Notes under the pieces: model-generated
The model's input: the letters and a program-made list of their open reading frames with translations, nothing else
The model's database searches: none
Told to the model about the DNA's origin: nothing
Shown: in pieces, positions 52,950 through 64,000 of the stretch
Layout: every line of letters starts with the position of its first letter
Numbering within the stretch: position 1 is the stretch's first letter
NCBI RefSeq assembly: GCF_045679555.1
Contig: NC_092096.1
Coordinates: 15,751,867 to 15,815,866 of the forward strand
Length of the DNA: 64,000 bases
Direction: 5' to 3'
DNA from: Salvelinus alpinus
Taxonomy: Eukaryota; Chordata; Actinopteri; Salmoniformes; Salmonidae
Program-made: the position numbers and the translations under genes

Positions 52950-53742
52950 TATTCTGCCCTTGAGTTGCGTTCCCATGCAAAACTAGACAGATAGCTAACA
53001 ACTAAGTCTTCAATAAAACTCCCAAGGCGTAACTTTTCTTGAATGAATATATTGTAAACGTTTATGTTGTAAAACTGCAAAACACAGAAAAGAATATACT
53101 TTAGTATTCAATTCACACCAACATACTGTAGCTGTACATTATACATTTGAAGTTGCATGAATACAAAGCACGTGCTACGGTACCATGCATCTGGCATGAT
53201 GCCAAACCATATAGCTAATTGCTTTCTCATATGGTAATTGACTAACTCCTTTCATTACTCTAATAATGTACAACCATCTATGTAGAATAACAAGGCATAT
53301 TACACTAGAAACAGTAACAAAAATACAGTATTGTATATTTTACAATTCGTTTGCATGACGCACGAGCAAAGTAATACAGCTAACATCATACATGAAAGGC
53401 ATTGCAATTTGTGAGTAAATGCAACCAACCAACATTGATATGTAAGAAACTCTATCAATAACAAGATTATCATCATTAGCTAAATGCTTGAATCGAACTT
53501 ACAAACAAATATTTTCCAAGGCTGAAGCGTGACAAGAAATAACTAAACTGAAAGACCTGCACCGTAGCGTTGTTTTTAGCTGCTTCTAAGCGTGCAGAAC
53601 GAATTCTCTACTTCCTGTTTGTGTACACTCTAAGTACCAGAAAGCTCCACTAGGGGGCAAATAACATCATGGAACACAATGAAAATCCATTTTAACTATT
53701 GTAATAAAATAATCTGTTACCTTCTAACAGGATGGCAGCACA
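52950..53742 (-). mobile_element. BEL/Pao 3' LTR (793 bp)
   Basis: In element orientation it starts TGTGCTGCCATCC and ends AAGGGCAGAATA. Reading line by line, it is identical to 58618-59410, so the insertion is recent. Confidence 0.93.
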
Positions 53743-53752
53743 CTCCCCGCCT
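53743..53752 (-). other. Polypurine tract
   Basis: AGGCGGGGAG on the minus strand, directly before the 3' LTR; the usual primer for plus-strand DNA synthesis. Confidence 0.75.
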
Positions 53753-53831
53753 GGTATAATGAAATTGTGCCACTATGAAATAAAACATATCAAGAAACAA
53801 ATAATGTCCTTTCTATTATTATCTTTTGTCT

Positions 53832-53930
53832 CTAGGATGCTTCAGAAAGAAGAACAACAATCTCTGAGATTGGTCTCAGAAACACCTTAGCAGCTCCTTG
53901 CTTGACAATGTTTAGTTCTACTTTCCTAAC
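53832..53930 (-). pseudogene. Residual C-terminus of the BEL/Pao integrase region
   Basis: In a different frame from the main ORF, and overlapping its last codons, the minus strand reads VRKVELNIVKQG then VFLRPISEIVVLLSE and a stop at 53832. This is the usual end of the BEL/Pao polyprotein after the integrase. The ~300-400 residues that should precede it are absent. Confidence 0.7.
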
Positions 53931-56900
53931 CTTTTTGTCAGTACTGGGAAAGGTTTTTTGAGTGTACTTTGTTTTGGGAACTCTTTTCCTTTTTCAAGGC
54001 ATTTGAATTCTTCTCTGAAGGCTTCATGTTGCACACAGTGAATGATTGCTGTTTTGGCTTGTGACAACTCACTTGTACCGCATGGTTTATTACAGTCATG
54101 CCAGCCTCTGCAGCTGGTGTTGTCCGCACCTTCATGGAAGGATCTGGCAACATGAATGAGTCGTGCTGTGGCTCGATTGAGAGCTTTCCAGCTTGAGAAC
54201 CTCTCAAAGCGATGAGAGCCGAGTTGAGCTCCAGAAACCTTAGAGGCGAAGACAGTGACGTCTGGTCGAATCTCTGCGTCTGCGTGAGGCTCTACAAGGT
54301 CAAAATTTATGTTCTCAGGCTCACTTGAGTTTGTTTGGGTCAGGAAAGGTGGACCTGAGAACCAACTGGTGTACTTTAAGAGCGCAGCAAGTATAGGCCT
54401 GGTTGCATGGTCTGCTGGATTGCTGTCAGTGTTTACATAACACCACTGATCTGGATGGGTAGACTTCCTGATGCGAGTTACCCTATTGGCAACATACACA
54501 TAGAATCTTTTGGTGACATTGCGGATGTAACCGAGAACTATCTTACTGTCTGTGTAGAACTTGGCCACATTTACATCAATGTCAATTTCGTCTCTGATCA
54601 GGTCATACATCTCAACAGCTAGCAAAGCCGCACACAGTTCTAGGCGTGGGATAGTGTGGGCCGGACGAGGGGCCAATTTTGATTTCCCCATGACAAATCC
54701 AACATGGCATTGACCTTCCGAGTCAATAACTCTCAGGTAGGCTACCGCTCCTATGGCTACTGTAGAGGCATCCGAGAAGATGTGTAGCTCTCTTCTTTGA
54801 GTGGTAGACAAGGAGACTGGGATGTAGGTCCGCTGAATATACATATGTTCCAACTCCATCAAAGAATCCTTCCACATTTTCCATTTCTCTTCTTTTTCTG
54901 GGGGAAGAGGGGCATCCCACTCACTCTGATCAGAAGAGAGTTCTCTGATTAAGGCTTTACCTTGCATTGTTATTGGAGCCACGAACCCAAGGGGGTCATA
55001 AAGACTATTCACTGTGGACAGGATGCCTCTCCGCGTAAAAGGCTTCTCATTGTGGGACACCTGGAATGAGAAGCTGTCTGTTTCCAGGTTCCAGGAAAGT
55101 CCCAGACTCCGTTGAAAGGGGAGAGGATCCACTCCTAGGTCCAGATCTTTTAAGTCTTTTGCACGGTCCTCCATAGGGAAGGCTTCCATAACTGTTTTGC
55201 TATTGGATGCAATCTTGTGTAGTTTCATGTTGGACTCCGCCAACATTGCTTGTGTTTTTCTTAGAATGTTGATAGCTTCTTCTGTTGTAGCTACTGATGT
55301 CAGCCCATCATCGACGTAGAAGTTCCTCACTACATATTGCTTGGGTTCTGATCCATGTTCCTTCTCACCCTGTAGCGCTGCTCGTCTCATGCAGTAGATG
55401 GCTACGGCTGGTGAAGGGCTGTTCCCAAATACATGGACTTTCATCCTGTACTCAGTTATGTTTCTATCTGGATTGTTGTCTTCATACCAGAGAAACCTTA
55501 AGTAATCTCTGTGATCCTCACGTACACCAAAACAGTAAAACATTTGTTGCACATCTGCTGTTAGTGCAATGCAATCCTTGCGGAAGCGCATTAGGACACC
55601 CAAGAGTGTGTTGTTTAAGTCTGGACCACTGAGCAGAACATCGTTAAGTGACACGCCTTGACACTTAGCACTGGAGTCAAATACTACTCTTATTTGTTCA
55701 GGCTTTTGTGGATGGTAAACACCAAATATGGGTAGATACCAACATTCTTTGTCTCCCTCTAGTGGCGGTGAAGGTTCGGCTTGGTCGTTATCCAGCATCT
55801 TTTGCATGAAGTCAATAAAATGACGCTTCATGTCAGGCTTTTTGTCTAAAGTCCTGCGAAGTGATGTGAGACGGTTTATGGCCTGCTCCCTGTTATTAGG
55901 AAGGCGACGTCGAGTGGGGCGAAAAGGTAGTGGAGCCACCCAGTTGTTTCCATCATCCTGGAAAACCTGTTTGTCCATAATGTCCAAAAAGGCTTTGTCC
56001 TCCACTGATGGTGCTGGTTTATCATCGTCTTGTGTTTTGTCGAACACGGAACATCCCAGGTTGTCTGTGTTCACAGTTGTGTTTGGATCTCTCGAGTGCA
56101 TTGTAGAGGGAGAGATGTGTTTCTGAGCTACACTGTTGTAGTTCTCTTTTACCTGGATGATGTCAGGGCAAGGGCTCAGATAGGATGTGCGACCATTCTG
56201 AAGTATGTTTGTCCTGAACACGTTAACATTGGCTGGTCGGTGAGCCGTTCCCAGACAGACCTCACCCACGATGACCCACCCGAGGTCGAGTCGCTGTGCA
56301 TAAGGAGTGTCGTGGGGCCCATTGATTTGCTCTCGTACCTTGTGTACCCTTAAGATGTCTCGTCCTAAGAGCAGGAGGATGGGAGCGTCTGGGTCCACAG
56401 CTGGAATTTTGTCCATAACTGGTTGCAGATGGGGATGATGATACGCAATGTCGGGGGAGGGAATCTCCGTCCTATCGTCTGGCATCATATCACACTCTAT
56501 CAGAGTAGGGAGAGATAGCTGCATGTGTCCGTCTATAGACTCCACCATGAAGTTGACGGCTCTCCTGCCTGAAGTCTCTGTTACCCCAGAACAGGTCTTC
56601 ATGGTGTATGGAGCAGAGTTGTCATTGATGTTGAAGAGATTGAAAAACTCTGTCTTGGCCAGAGATTTGTTACTCTGTTCATCAAGCACTACATACATTT
56701 TGACAGCTTTCTCTCTTTTCCCAGCCGGATAAGCTTTAACTAGGCATATTTTTGAACATGATCTTGGATTAACTGCCTCACCACAGATCTCCGTACACTT
56801 TGAGGTGACAGATAGAAGAGCATCGTCACCTTGCTCCCCGCCATGCTCTTTCTCTGCTGTAGCAGTGTCTGTATTTGAAGGGGCTGGACCTGGATGCAGA

Positions 56901-58522
56901 GCAGCAAGATGTCTGTCGCTGTCGCACTCTGAGCACTTGATTGACACCTTACAGTCTTTAGCTCTGTGCTGAGTTGACCCACAACATCGGAAACAAATTC
57001 CATTCTCTTTGAGATATGATTTGCGCTCATCTAGAGTTTTGTACCTAAACCCACAACACTTTTTAAGAGGATGAGGTTTGTTATGTATCGGGCAGTGATG
57101 GTCAGGGTTTTCAATCTTTGTCTTACTGGGTTTGGTTTGGTGGTCTGAGGGCTCAGATGACACATCGGTTTTGTATACAGTCACAGGTGTCTTGCTGCTG
57201 TACCTGGCAGGTTTCTCACTTTTCATAGACACCTGGTTAGTTGCGGTGTAGAGGGTGAAACTGGGGTCGTTTCTAGTTTTCGCCTGGTTCCTGATGAATC
57301 TCGAGAAGAACGAGAATGCTGGGAATGCTACCCGATAGTCCTCCTTGTATTTGGATCCCTGCGCAATCCATTTTTCTTGTAAACTGAATGGTAGTTTCTC
57401 TACTATAGGGTTTACCCCCCGAGATGTGTCCAGATAAGCGAGGCCTGGAAGGTACCCTTCTACTTTAGCACACTCCAGTTCGAGAAGAATGTCACCTAGT
57501 TCTCTTAGTTTGTGATTGTCTTTGTTAGCCAGTTTTGGAAAATCATCAATTTTCTTCAACAGTGCATTCTCGATCACTTCAGGTGTACCATAGCACTCTT
57601 CTAGTCGTTGCCAGACCATGTTAAGCCCTGCTGTTGCGTTGAAAATATGGACAGATCTAATTCTGTTTGCTTGCTCAGACGACTCTGCCCCTAGCCACTT
57701 GGTAATTAGATCTAACTCTTCCCTGGCTGATAAATTCAAGTCTCTGATCGCATTGAGAAAGGATGCTTTCCATGCCCAATAATTTTCAGGGCGATCATCA
57801 AACTTCAGGAGTCCGGAACTCACCATCTCACGGCGTAGGAGGTACTTGATGAGGTCTGGTGCCACTTGTGACTCAGGGACGCTTTGTGTGTGTGACTGGA
57901 AGTGGGCTTGTTTTCCATTTACACCATGCTGCTGTTCATTTCTTTTGAACGGAGAGTCTCTGCTCATGTTCTGTTGTTTGCTACTTTCTGGATTATAGTA
58001 TGTAGCTGGGTCAACACTAAGCTCTTGTTTCTCCACTTCAAATGGAAGTTCAGCAAAGTAGGGCCTAGCATGTTGTTGCACATACTCACAGGTACGCTGG
58101 ACTGGACTTAAGGGCTGTGTCCCTGTGTCTAGTTCTTTGTGAAGTTCTCTGCGTTCTGATCCTACAGCTTCTTCAAAGGCTGCAGCTTCAGCCAACGCAG
58201 CAGCAGCTGTTCTCTCAACTTGGAGAACATATAAACTTGCCTCGAGGTCAGCTTTTTGCTTCAACAAGCTGGCCTCTATTTCTGCCTTTTGTTTCATCAC
58301 AGAAGCTTCCTTCTCAGCATAGGAGACTTGTGCACGCGCTGCGTCTGCTCTGGCGCGTGCTTTGATGGCTGCAGAACTCACCGTTGAGGATCTGCTTGAC
58401 TGTTTTGATGACCTTGATCTTGTAGATTGAGACTTGGTCCCAATGTGCTGAAGAGGCTCCTCCATCTCTCTCTGTCGAACTCTTGGCTCTGGTTGTTGTA
58501 CCGTAGACTGCTGGTCTTCCAT
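53918..58522 (-). CDS. BEL/Pao retrotransposon Gag-Pol polyprotein lacking integrase
   Basis: ATG at 58520-58522 (MEDQQSTVQQ) opens 1534 codons. The annotated frame can extend to 58567 only with a non-ATG start. Order, numbered from this ATG: Ala/Glu/Lys-rich coiled coil (~53-120); gag-like DUF1759 region starting LIKYLLRREMVSSG (~224); Cys/His knuckles (CPIHNKPHPLKKC, CFRCCGSTQHRAKDC, CSEC; ~475-545); aspartyl-protease-like VVLDEQSNKSLA (~611; DEQSN in place of the DTG loop, as usual in BEL/Pao); reverse transcriptase with DVQQMF (~989) and YVDD (~1069); Pao-type RNase H with FSDAS (~1250), PRLELCAAL (~1285), FYTDSK (~1312) and NPADHATR (~1367). It ends at KRLGK where zinc-binding HHCC and integrase domains should follow. 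No internal stop. The polyprotein packages, processes and reverse-transcribes the element RNA. Confidence 0.92.
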   Translation of the reverse strand: MEDQQSTVQQPEPRVRQREMEEPLQHIGTKSQSTRSRSSKQSSRSSTVSSAAIKARARADAARAQVSYAEKEASVMKQKAEIEASLLKQKADLEASLYVLQVERTAAAALAEAAAFEEAVGSERRELHKELDTGTQPLSPVQRTCEYVQQHARPYFAELPFEVEKQELSVDPATYYNPESSKQQNMSRDSPFKRNEQQHGVNGKQAHFQSHTQSVPESQVAPDLIKYLLRREMVSSGLLKFDDRPENYWAWKASFLNAIRDLNLSAREELDLITKWLGAESSEQANRIRSVHIFNATAGLNMVWQRLEECYGTPEVIENALLKKIDDFPKLANKDNHKLRELGDILLELECAKVEGYLPGLAYLDTSRGVNPIVEKLPFSLQEKWIAQGSKYKEDYRVAFPAFSFFSRFIRNQAKTRNDPSFTLYTATNQVSMKSEKPARYSSKTPVTVYKTDVSSEPSDHQTKPSKTKIENPDHHCPIHNKPHPLKKCCGFRYKTLDERKSYLKENGICFRCCGSTQHRAKDCKVSIKCSECDSDRHLAALHPGPAPSNTDTATAEKEHGGEQGDDALLSVTSKCTEICGEAVNPRSCSKICLVKAYPAGKREKAVKMYVVLDEQSNKSLAKTEFFNLFNINDNSAPYTMKTCSGVTETSGRRAVNFMVESIDGHMQLSLPTLIECDMMPDDRTEIPSPDIAYHHPHLQPVMDKIPAVDPDAPILLLLGRDILRVHKVREQINGPHDTPYAQRLDLGWVIVGEVCLGTAHRPANVNVFRTNILQNGRTSYLSPCPDIIQVKENYNSVAQKHISPSTMHSRDPNTTVNTDNLGCSVFDKTQDDDKPAPSVEDKAFLDIMDKQVFQDDGNNWVAPLPFRPTRRRLPNNREQAINRLTSLRRTLDKKPDMKRHFIDFMQKMLDNDQAEPSPPLEGDKECWYLPIFGVYHPQKPEQIRVVFDSSAKCQGVSLNDVLLSGPDLNNTLLGVLMRFRKDCIALTADVQQMFYCFGVREDHRDYLRFLWYEDNNPDRNITEYRMKVHVFGNSPSPAVAIYCMRRAALQGEKEHGSEPKQYVVRNFYVDDGLTSVATTEEAINILRKTQAMLAESNMKLHKIASNSKTVMEAFPMEDRAKDLKDLDLGVDPLPFQRSLGLSWNLETDSFSFQVSHNEKPFTRRGILSTVNSLYDPLGFVAPITMQGKALIRELSSDQSEWDAPLPPEKEEKWKMWKDSLMELEHMYIQRTYIPVSLSTTQRRELHIFSDASTVAIGAVAYLRVIDSEGQCHVGFVMGKSKLAPRPAHTIPRLELCAALLAVEMYDLIRDEIDIDVNVAKFYTDSKIVLGYIRNVTKRFYVYVANRVTRIRKSTHPDQWCYVNTDSNPADHATRPILAALLKYTSWFSGPPFLTQTNSSEPENINFDLVEPHADAEIRPDVTVFASKVSGAQLGSHRFERFSSWKALNRATARLIHVARSFHEGADNTSCRGWHDCNKPCGTSELSQAKTAIIHCVQHEAFREEFKCLEKGKEFPKQSTLKKPFPVLTKRLGK

Positions 58523-58617
58523 AGGAACAGAGGCTTTGTTGGCTGATGAATGTAGAAACAAAACCACCGTGTGTGGTTATTCTTGAGCTTGAGCCCGCCG
58601 TGATGATGTTTTTTTAC
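58523..58617 (-). other. BEL/Pao leader between 5' LTR and ORF
   Basis: 95 nt. The primer-binding site should start next to the LTR (GTAAAAAAACATCATCACGG in element orientation). I could not match it to a tRNA by eye. Confidence 0.5.
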
Positions 58618-59410
58618 TATTCTGCCCTTGAGTTGCGTTCCCATGCAAAACTAGACAGATAGCTAACAACTAAGTCTTCAATAAAACTCCCAAGGCGTAA
58701 CTTTTCTTGAATGAATATATTGTAAACGTTTATGTTGTAAAACTGCAAAACACAGAAAAGAATATACTTTAGTATTCAATTCACACCAACATACTGTAGC
58801 TGTACATTATACATTTGAAGTTGCATGAATACAAAGCACGTGCTACGGTACCATGCATCTGGCATGATGCCAAACCATATAGCTAATTGCTTTCTCATAT
58901 GGTAATTGACTAACTCCTTTCATTACTCTAATAATGTACAACCATCTATGTAGAATAACAAGGCATATTACACTAGAAACAGTAACAAAAATACAGTATT
59001 GTATATTTTACAATTCGTTTGCATGACGCACGAGCAAAGTAATACAGCTAACATCATACATGAAAGGCATTGCAATTTGTGAGTAAATGCAACCAACCAA
59101 CATTGATATGTAAGAAACTCTATCAATAACAAGATTATCATCATTAGCTAAATGCTTGAATCGAACTTACAAACAAATATTTTCCAAGGCTGAAGCGTGA
59201 CAAGAAATAACTAAACTGAAAGACCTGCACCGTAGCGTTGTTTTTAGCTGCTTCTAAGCGTGCAGAACGAATTCTCTACTTCCTGTTTGTGTACACTCTA
59301 AGTACCAGAAAGCTCCACTAGGGGGCAAATAACATCATGGAACACAATGAAAATCCATTTTAACTATTGTAATAAAATAATCTGTTACCTTCTAACAGGA
59401 TGGCAGCACA
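58618..59410 (-). mobile_element. BEL/Pao 5' LTR (793 bp)
   Basis: Identical by eye to 52950-53742. It contains the element's promoter and polyadenylation functions by family analogy. The flank AGGCT at 59411-59415 completes the 5-bp target duplication, the size expected for BEL/Pao. Confidence 0.93.
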
Positions 59411-62400
59411 AGGCTACTATATGTAGACAGAGAGAGATGAACAGTAGCACCAGGCTACTATATGTAGACAGAGAGAGATGAACAGTAGAACCAGGCTACT
59501 ATATGTAGACAGAGAGAGATGAACAGTAGCACCAGGCTACTATATGTAGACAGAGAGAGATGAACAGTAGCACCAGGCTACTATATGTAGACAGAGAGAG
59601 ATGAACAGTAGAACCAGGCTACTATATGTAGACAGAGAGAGATGAACAGTAGCACCAGGCTACTATATGTAGACAGAGAGAGATGAACAGTAGCACCAGG
59701 CTACTATATGTAGACAGAGAGAGAGATGAACAGTGGAACCAGGCTACTATATGTAGACAGAGAGAGATGAACAGTGGAACCAGGCTACTATATGTAGACA
59801 GAGAGAGATGAACAGTAGAACCAGGCTACTATATGTAGACAGAGAGAGAGATGAACAGTAGAACCAGGCTACTATATGTAGACAGAGAGAGAGATGAACA
59901 GTAGCACCAGGGTACTATATGTAGACAGAGAGAGAGATGAACAGTAGAACCAGGCTACTATATGTAGACAGAGAGAGAGATGAACAGTAGAACCAGGCTA
60001 CTATATGTAGACAGAGAGAGAGATGAACAGTAGCACCAGGCTACTATATGTAGACAGAGAGAGAGATGAACAGTAGAACCAGGCTACTATATGTAGACAG
60101 AGAGAGATGAACAGTAGAACCAGGCTACTATATGTAGACAGAGAGAGATGAACAGTAGAACCAGGCTACTATATGTAGACAGAGAGAGAGATGAACAGTA
60201 GAACCAGGCTACTATATGTGGACAGAGAGAGATGAACAGTAGAACCAGGCTACTATATGTAGACAGAGAGAGAGATGAACAGTAGCACCAGGCTACTATA
60301 TGTAGACAGAGAGAGAGATGAACAGTGGTACCAGGCTACTATATGTAGACAGAGAGAGATGAACAGTAGCACCAGGCTACTATATGTAGACAGAGAGAGA
60401 GATGAACAGTAGAACCAGGCTACTATATGTAGACAGAGAGAGAGATGAACAGTGGTACCAGGCTACTATATGTAGACAGAGAGAGATGAACAGTGGTACC
60501 AGGCTACTATATGTAGACAGAGAGAGAGATAAACAGTGGTACCAGGCTACTATATGTAGACAGAGAGAGATAAACAGTGGTACCAGGCTACTATATGTAG
60601 ACAGAGAGAGATGAACAGTAGCACCAGGCTACTTTATGTAGACAGAGAGAGAGATGAACAGTAGAACCAGGCTACTATATGTAGACAGAGAGAGATGAAC
60701 AGTGGCACCAGGCTACTATATGTAGACAGAGAGAGAGATGAACAGTAGCACCAGGCTACTATATGTAGACAGAGAGAGAGATGAACAGTAGAACCAGGCT
60801 ACTATATGTAGACAGAGAGAGATGAACAGTGGCACCAGGCTACTATATGTAGACAGAGAGAGAGATGAACAGTAGCACCAGGCTACTATATGTAGACAGA
60901 GAGAGAGATGAACAGTAGAACCAGGCTACTATATGTAGACAGAGAGAGATGAACAGTGGCACCAGGCTACTATATGTAGACAGAGAGAGAGATGAACAGT
61001 AGCACCAGGCTACTATATGTAGACAGAGAGAGAGATGAACAGTAGCACCAGGCTACTACATGTAGACAGAGAGAGATGAACAGTAGAACCAGGCTACTAT
61101 ATGTAGACAGAGAGAGATGAACAGTAGAACCAGGCTACTATATGTAGACGGAGAGAGATGAACAGTAGAACCAGGCTACTATATGTAGAGAGAGAGAGAT
61201 GAACAGTAGCACCAGGCTACTATATGTAGACAGAGAGAGAGATGAACAGTAGAACCAGGCTACTATATGTAGACAGAGAGAGAGATGAACAGTAGAACCA
61301 GGCTACTATATGTAGACAGAGAGAGAGAGAGAGAGAGAGAGCGATAAACAGTAGCACCAGGCTACTATATGTAGACAGAGAGAGAGAGATGAACAGTAGA
61401 ACCAGGCTACTATATGTAGAGAGAGAGAGAGAGATGAACAGTAGCACCAGGCTACTATATGTAGAGAGAGAGAGAGAGATGAACAGTAGAACCAGGCTAC
61501 TATATGTAGACAGAGAGAGAGATGAACAGTAGAACCAGGCTACTATATGTAGACAGAGAGAGAGATGAACAGTAGAACCAGGCTACTATATGTAGACAGA
61601 GAGAGAGATGAACAGTAGAACCAGGCTACTATATGTAGAGAGAGAGAGATGAACAGTAGAACCAGGCTACTATATGTAGACAGAGAGAGATGAACAGTAG
61701 AACCAGGCTACTATATGTAGACAGAGAGAGATGAACAGTAGAACCAGGCTACTATATGTAGACAGAGAGAGATGAACAGTAGAACCAGGCTACTATATGT
61801 AGACGGAGAGAGAGAGATGAACAGTAGCACCAGGCTACTATATGTAGACAGAGAGAGAGAGATGAACAGTAGAACCAGGCTACTATATGTAGACGGAGAG
61901 AGAGAGAGCGATAAACAGTGGCACCAGGCTACTATATGTGGACAGAGAGAGATGAACAGTAGAACCAGGCTACTATATGTAGACAGAGAGAGAGATGAAC
62001 AGTAGAACCAGGCTACTATATGTAGACAGAGAGAGATGAACAGTAGAACCAGGCTACTATATGTAGACGGAGAGAGAGAGATGAACAGTAGCACCAGGCT
62101 ACTATATGTAGACAGAGACAGAGAGATGAACAGTAGAACCAGGCTACTATATGTAGACGGAGAGAGAGAGAGCGATAAACAGTGGCACCAGGCTACTATA
62201 TGTGGACAGAGAGAGATGAACAGTAGAACCAGGCTACTATATGTAGACAGAGAGAGAGATGAACAGTAGAACCAGGCTACTATATGTAGACAGAGAGAGA
62301 TGAACAGTAGAACCAGGCTACTATATGTAGACAGAGAGAGATGAACAGTAGAACCAGGCTACTATATGTAGACAGAGAGAGAGAGATGAACAGTGGCACC

Positions 62401-63789
62401 AGGCTACTATATGTAGAGAGAGAGAGATGAACAGTAGAACCAGGCTACTATATGTAGACAGAGAGAGAGAGATGAACAGTGGCACCAGGCTACTATATGT
62501 AGACAGAGAGAGATGAACAGTAGAACCAGGCTACTATATGTAGACAGAGAGAGAGATGAACAGTAGAACCAGGCTACTATATGTAGACAGAGAGAGAGAG
62601 AGAGAGAGAGCGATAAACAGTGGCACCAGGCTACTATATGTAGACAGAGAGAGAGAGATGAACAGTAGCACCAGGCTACTATATGTAGACAGAGAGAGAT
62701 GAACAGTAGAACCAGGCTACTATATGTAGAGAGAGAGAGATGAACAGTAGAACCAGGCTACTATATGTAGAGAGAGAGAGATGAACAGTAGAACCAGGCT
62801 ACTATATGTAGACAGAGAGAGATGAACAGTAGAACCAGGCTACTATATGTAGACAGAGAGATGAACAGTAGAACCAGGCTACTATATGTAGACGGAGAGA
62901 GAGAGAGCGATAAACAGTGGCACCAGGCTACTATATGTGGACAGAGAGAGATGAACAGTAGAACCAGGCTACTATATGTAGACAGAGAGAGAGATGAACA
63001 GTAGAACCAGGCTACTATATGTGGACAGAGAGAGATGAACAGTAGAACCAGGCTACTATATGTAGACAGAGAGAGATGAACAGTGGTACCAGGCTACTAT
63101 ATGTAGACAGAGAGAGATGAACAGTGGCACCAGGCTACTATATGTAGACAGAGAGAGAGAGATGAACAGTAGAACCAGGCTACTATATGTAGACAGAGAG
63201 AGAGATGAACAGTAGAACCAGGCTACTATATGTAGACAGAGAGAGAGAGAGAGAGAGAGCGATAAACAGTGGCACCAGGCTACTATATGTAGACAGAGAG
63301 AGAGAGATGAACAGTAGCACCAGGCTACTATATGTAGACAGAGAGAGATGAACAGTAGAACCAGGCTACTATATGTAGAGAGAGAGAGATGAACAGTAGA
63401 ACCAGGCTACTATATGTAGAGAGAGAGAGATGAACAGTAGAACCAGGCTACTATATGTAGACAGAGAGAGATGAACAGTAGAACCAGGCTACTATATGTA
63501 GACAGAGAGATGAACAGTAGAACCAGGCTACTATATGTAGACGGAGAGAGAGAGAGCGATAAACAGTGGCACCAGGCTACTATATGTGGACAGAGAGAGA
63601 TGAACAGTAGAACCAGGCTACTATATGTAGACAGAGAGAGAGATGAACAGTAGAACCAGGCTACTATATGTGGACAGAGAGAGATGAACAGTAGAACCAG
63701 GCTACTATATGTAGACAGAGAGAGATGAACAGTGGTACCAGGCTACTATATGTAGACAGAGAGAGATGAACAGTGGTACCAGGCTACTA
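59411..63789. repeat. ~42-bp minisatellite, right block
   Basis: Same unit as the left block. Higher-order repeats are visible: a 649-bp period (the (GA)n-GCGATAAACAGTGG marker at 62611 and 63260) and a 264-bp period (markers at 61909 and 62173). The latter is also present on the left side at 51239 and 51502. Frames of 60-130 codons are artefacts of the 42-bp period. Confidence 0.96.
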
Positions 63790-64000
63790 AATGATGCATA
63801 CCAGATCTTTATATACCGTTTATTCATGGAGCAACAGAGGGGTGCTAGGCTAGTGTTAGATGAGACGCTAGCCGTATTTATAATACATGACTAACCCCTT
63901 TCCCATGCCCACCAAGCCCAGCCAGACTTCCAGAGCATTCCAACAACATGGCCTGGCCAGTGTGTGTGTGTGTTTTGCAGGCGGTGCAATATCACACACT
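63790..64000. other. Unique sequence at the right edge
   Basis: No coding signal. It contains a short (TG)n and a TTTATTCATGGAGCAACAGA stretch that could be the edge of another LTR; not decidable. Confidence 0.35.

Overview
This is vertebrate, almost certainly salmonid (salmon/trout/char), genomic DNA. It is gene-poor and intron-rich. It carries a tRNA-derived SINE of the salmonid HpaI type, three Tc1/mariner families typical of salmonids (one Sleeping Beauty-like), a 5S rRNA-derived SINE, salmonid palindromic MITE-like repeats, fish L1 and L2/jockey-type LINE pieces and a BEL/Pao LTR retrotransposon. The species cannot be fixed by reading alone. A 100-N assembly gap lies at 1401-1500.

Layout. 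(1) 1-1283 is the open 5' part of a LINE endonuclease ORF on the minus strand, running off the left edge. (2) 1501-3346 holds a gag fragment and a Tc1 remnant. (3) 3347-13620 and 16538-26154 are two copies of one ~10 kb segment in direct orientation. Each carries a minus-strand proline-rich gene of unknown function with a 90-bp coding minisatellite (542 codons in both models, by different routes), a Tc1 remnant, an L1 ORF2 tail, a solo LTR, a tRNA-like repeat and a small plus-strand two-exon locus that ends in a membrane segment. Copy B alone carries a 5S-derived SINE. The spacer 13621-16537 holds an L1 ORF1 remnant and a second Tc1 family. (4) 26155-28125 holds dispersed and tandem repeats.

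(5) 28126 to beyond 47521 is the minus-strand gene adipor2 (adiponectin receptor 2). Six coding exons with matching splice phases give 350 C-terminal residues, including the seven-membrane core and the zinc-binding His/Asp residues. The N-terminal coding exon is not recognised and probably lies beyond 64000. The introns are crowded with minisatellites (15, 21, 25, 26, 28, 34, 45, 51 and 60 bp units), TG/AC microsatellites, LINE and Tc1 pieces, and a perfect 78-bp-arm inverted repeat. (6) 50235-63789 is one ~42-bp minisatellite field split by a complete-looking BEL/Pao insertion (52950-59410). That insertion has 793-bp LTRs that read identically, a 5-bp target duplication and an open gag-protease-RT-RNaseH ORF, but almost all of its integrase is missing.

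The most noteworthy points are the integrase-less but young BEL/Pao element, the tandemly duplicated unknown gene with a changing coding repeat, a LINE 5' end sequence shared with the small membrane-protein locus, and the perfect palindrome that seeds a 28-bp minisatellite.
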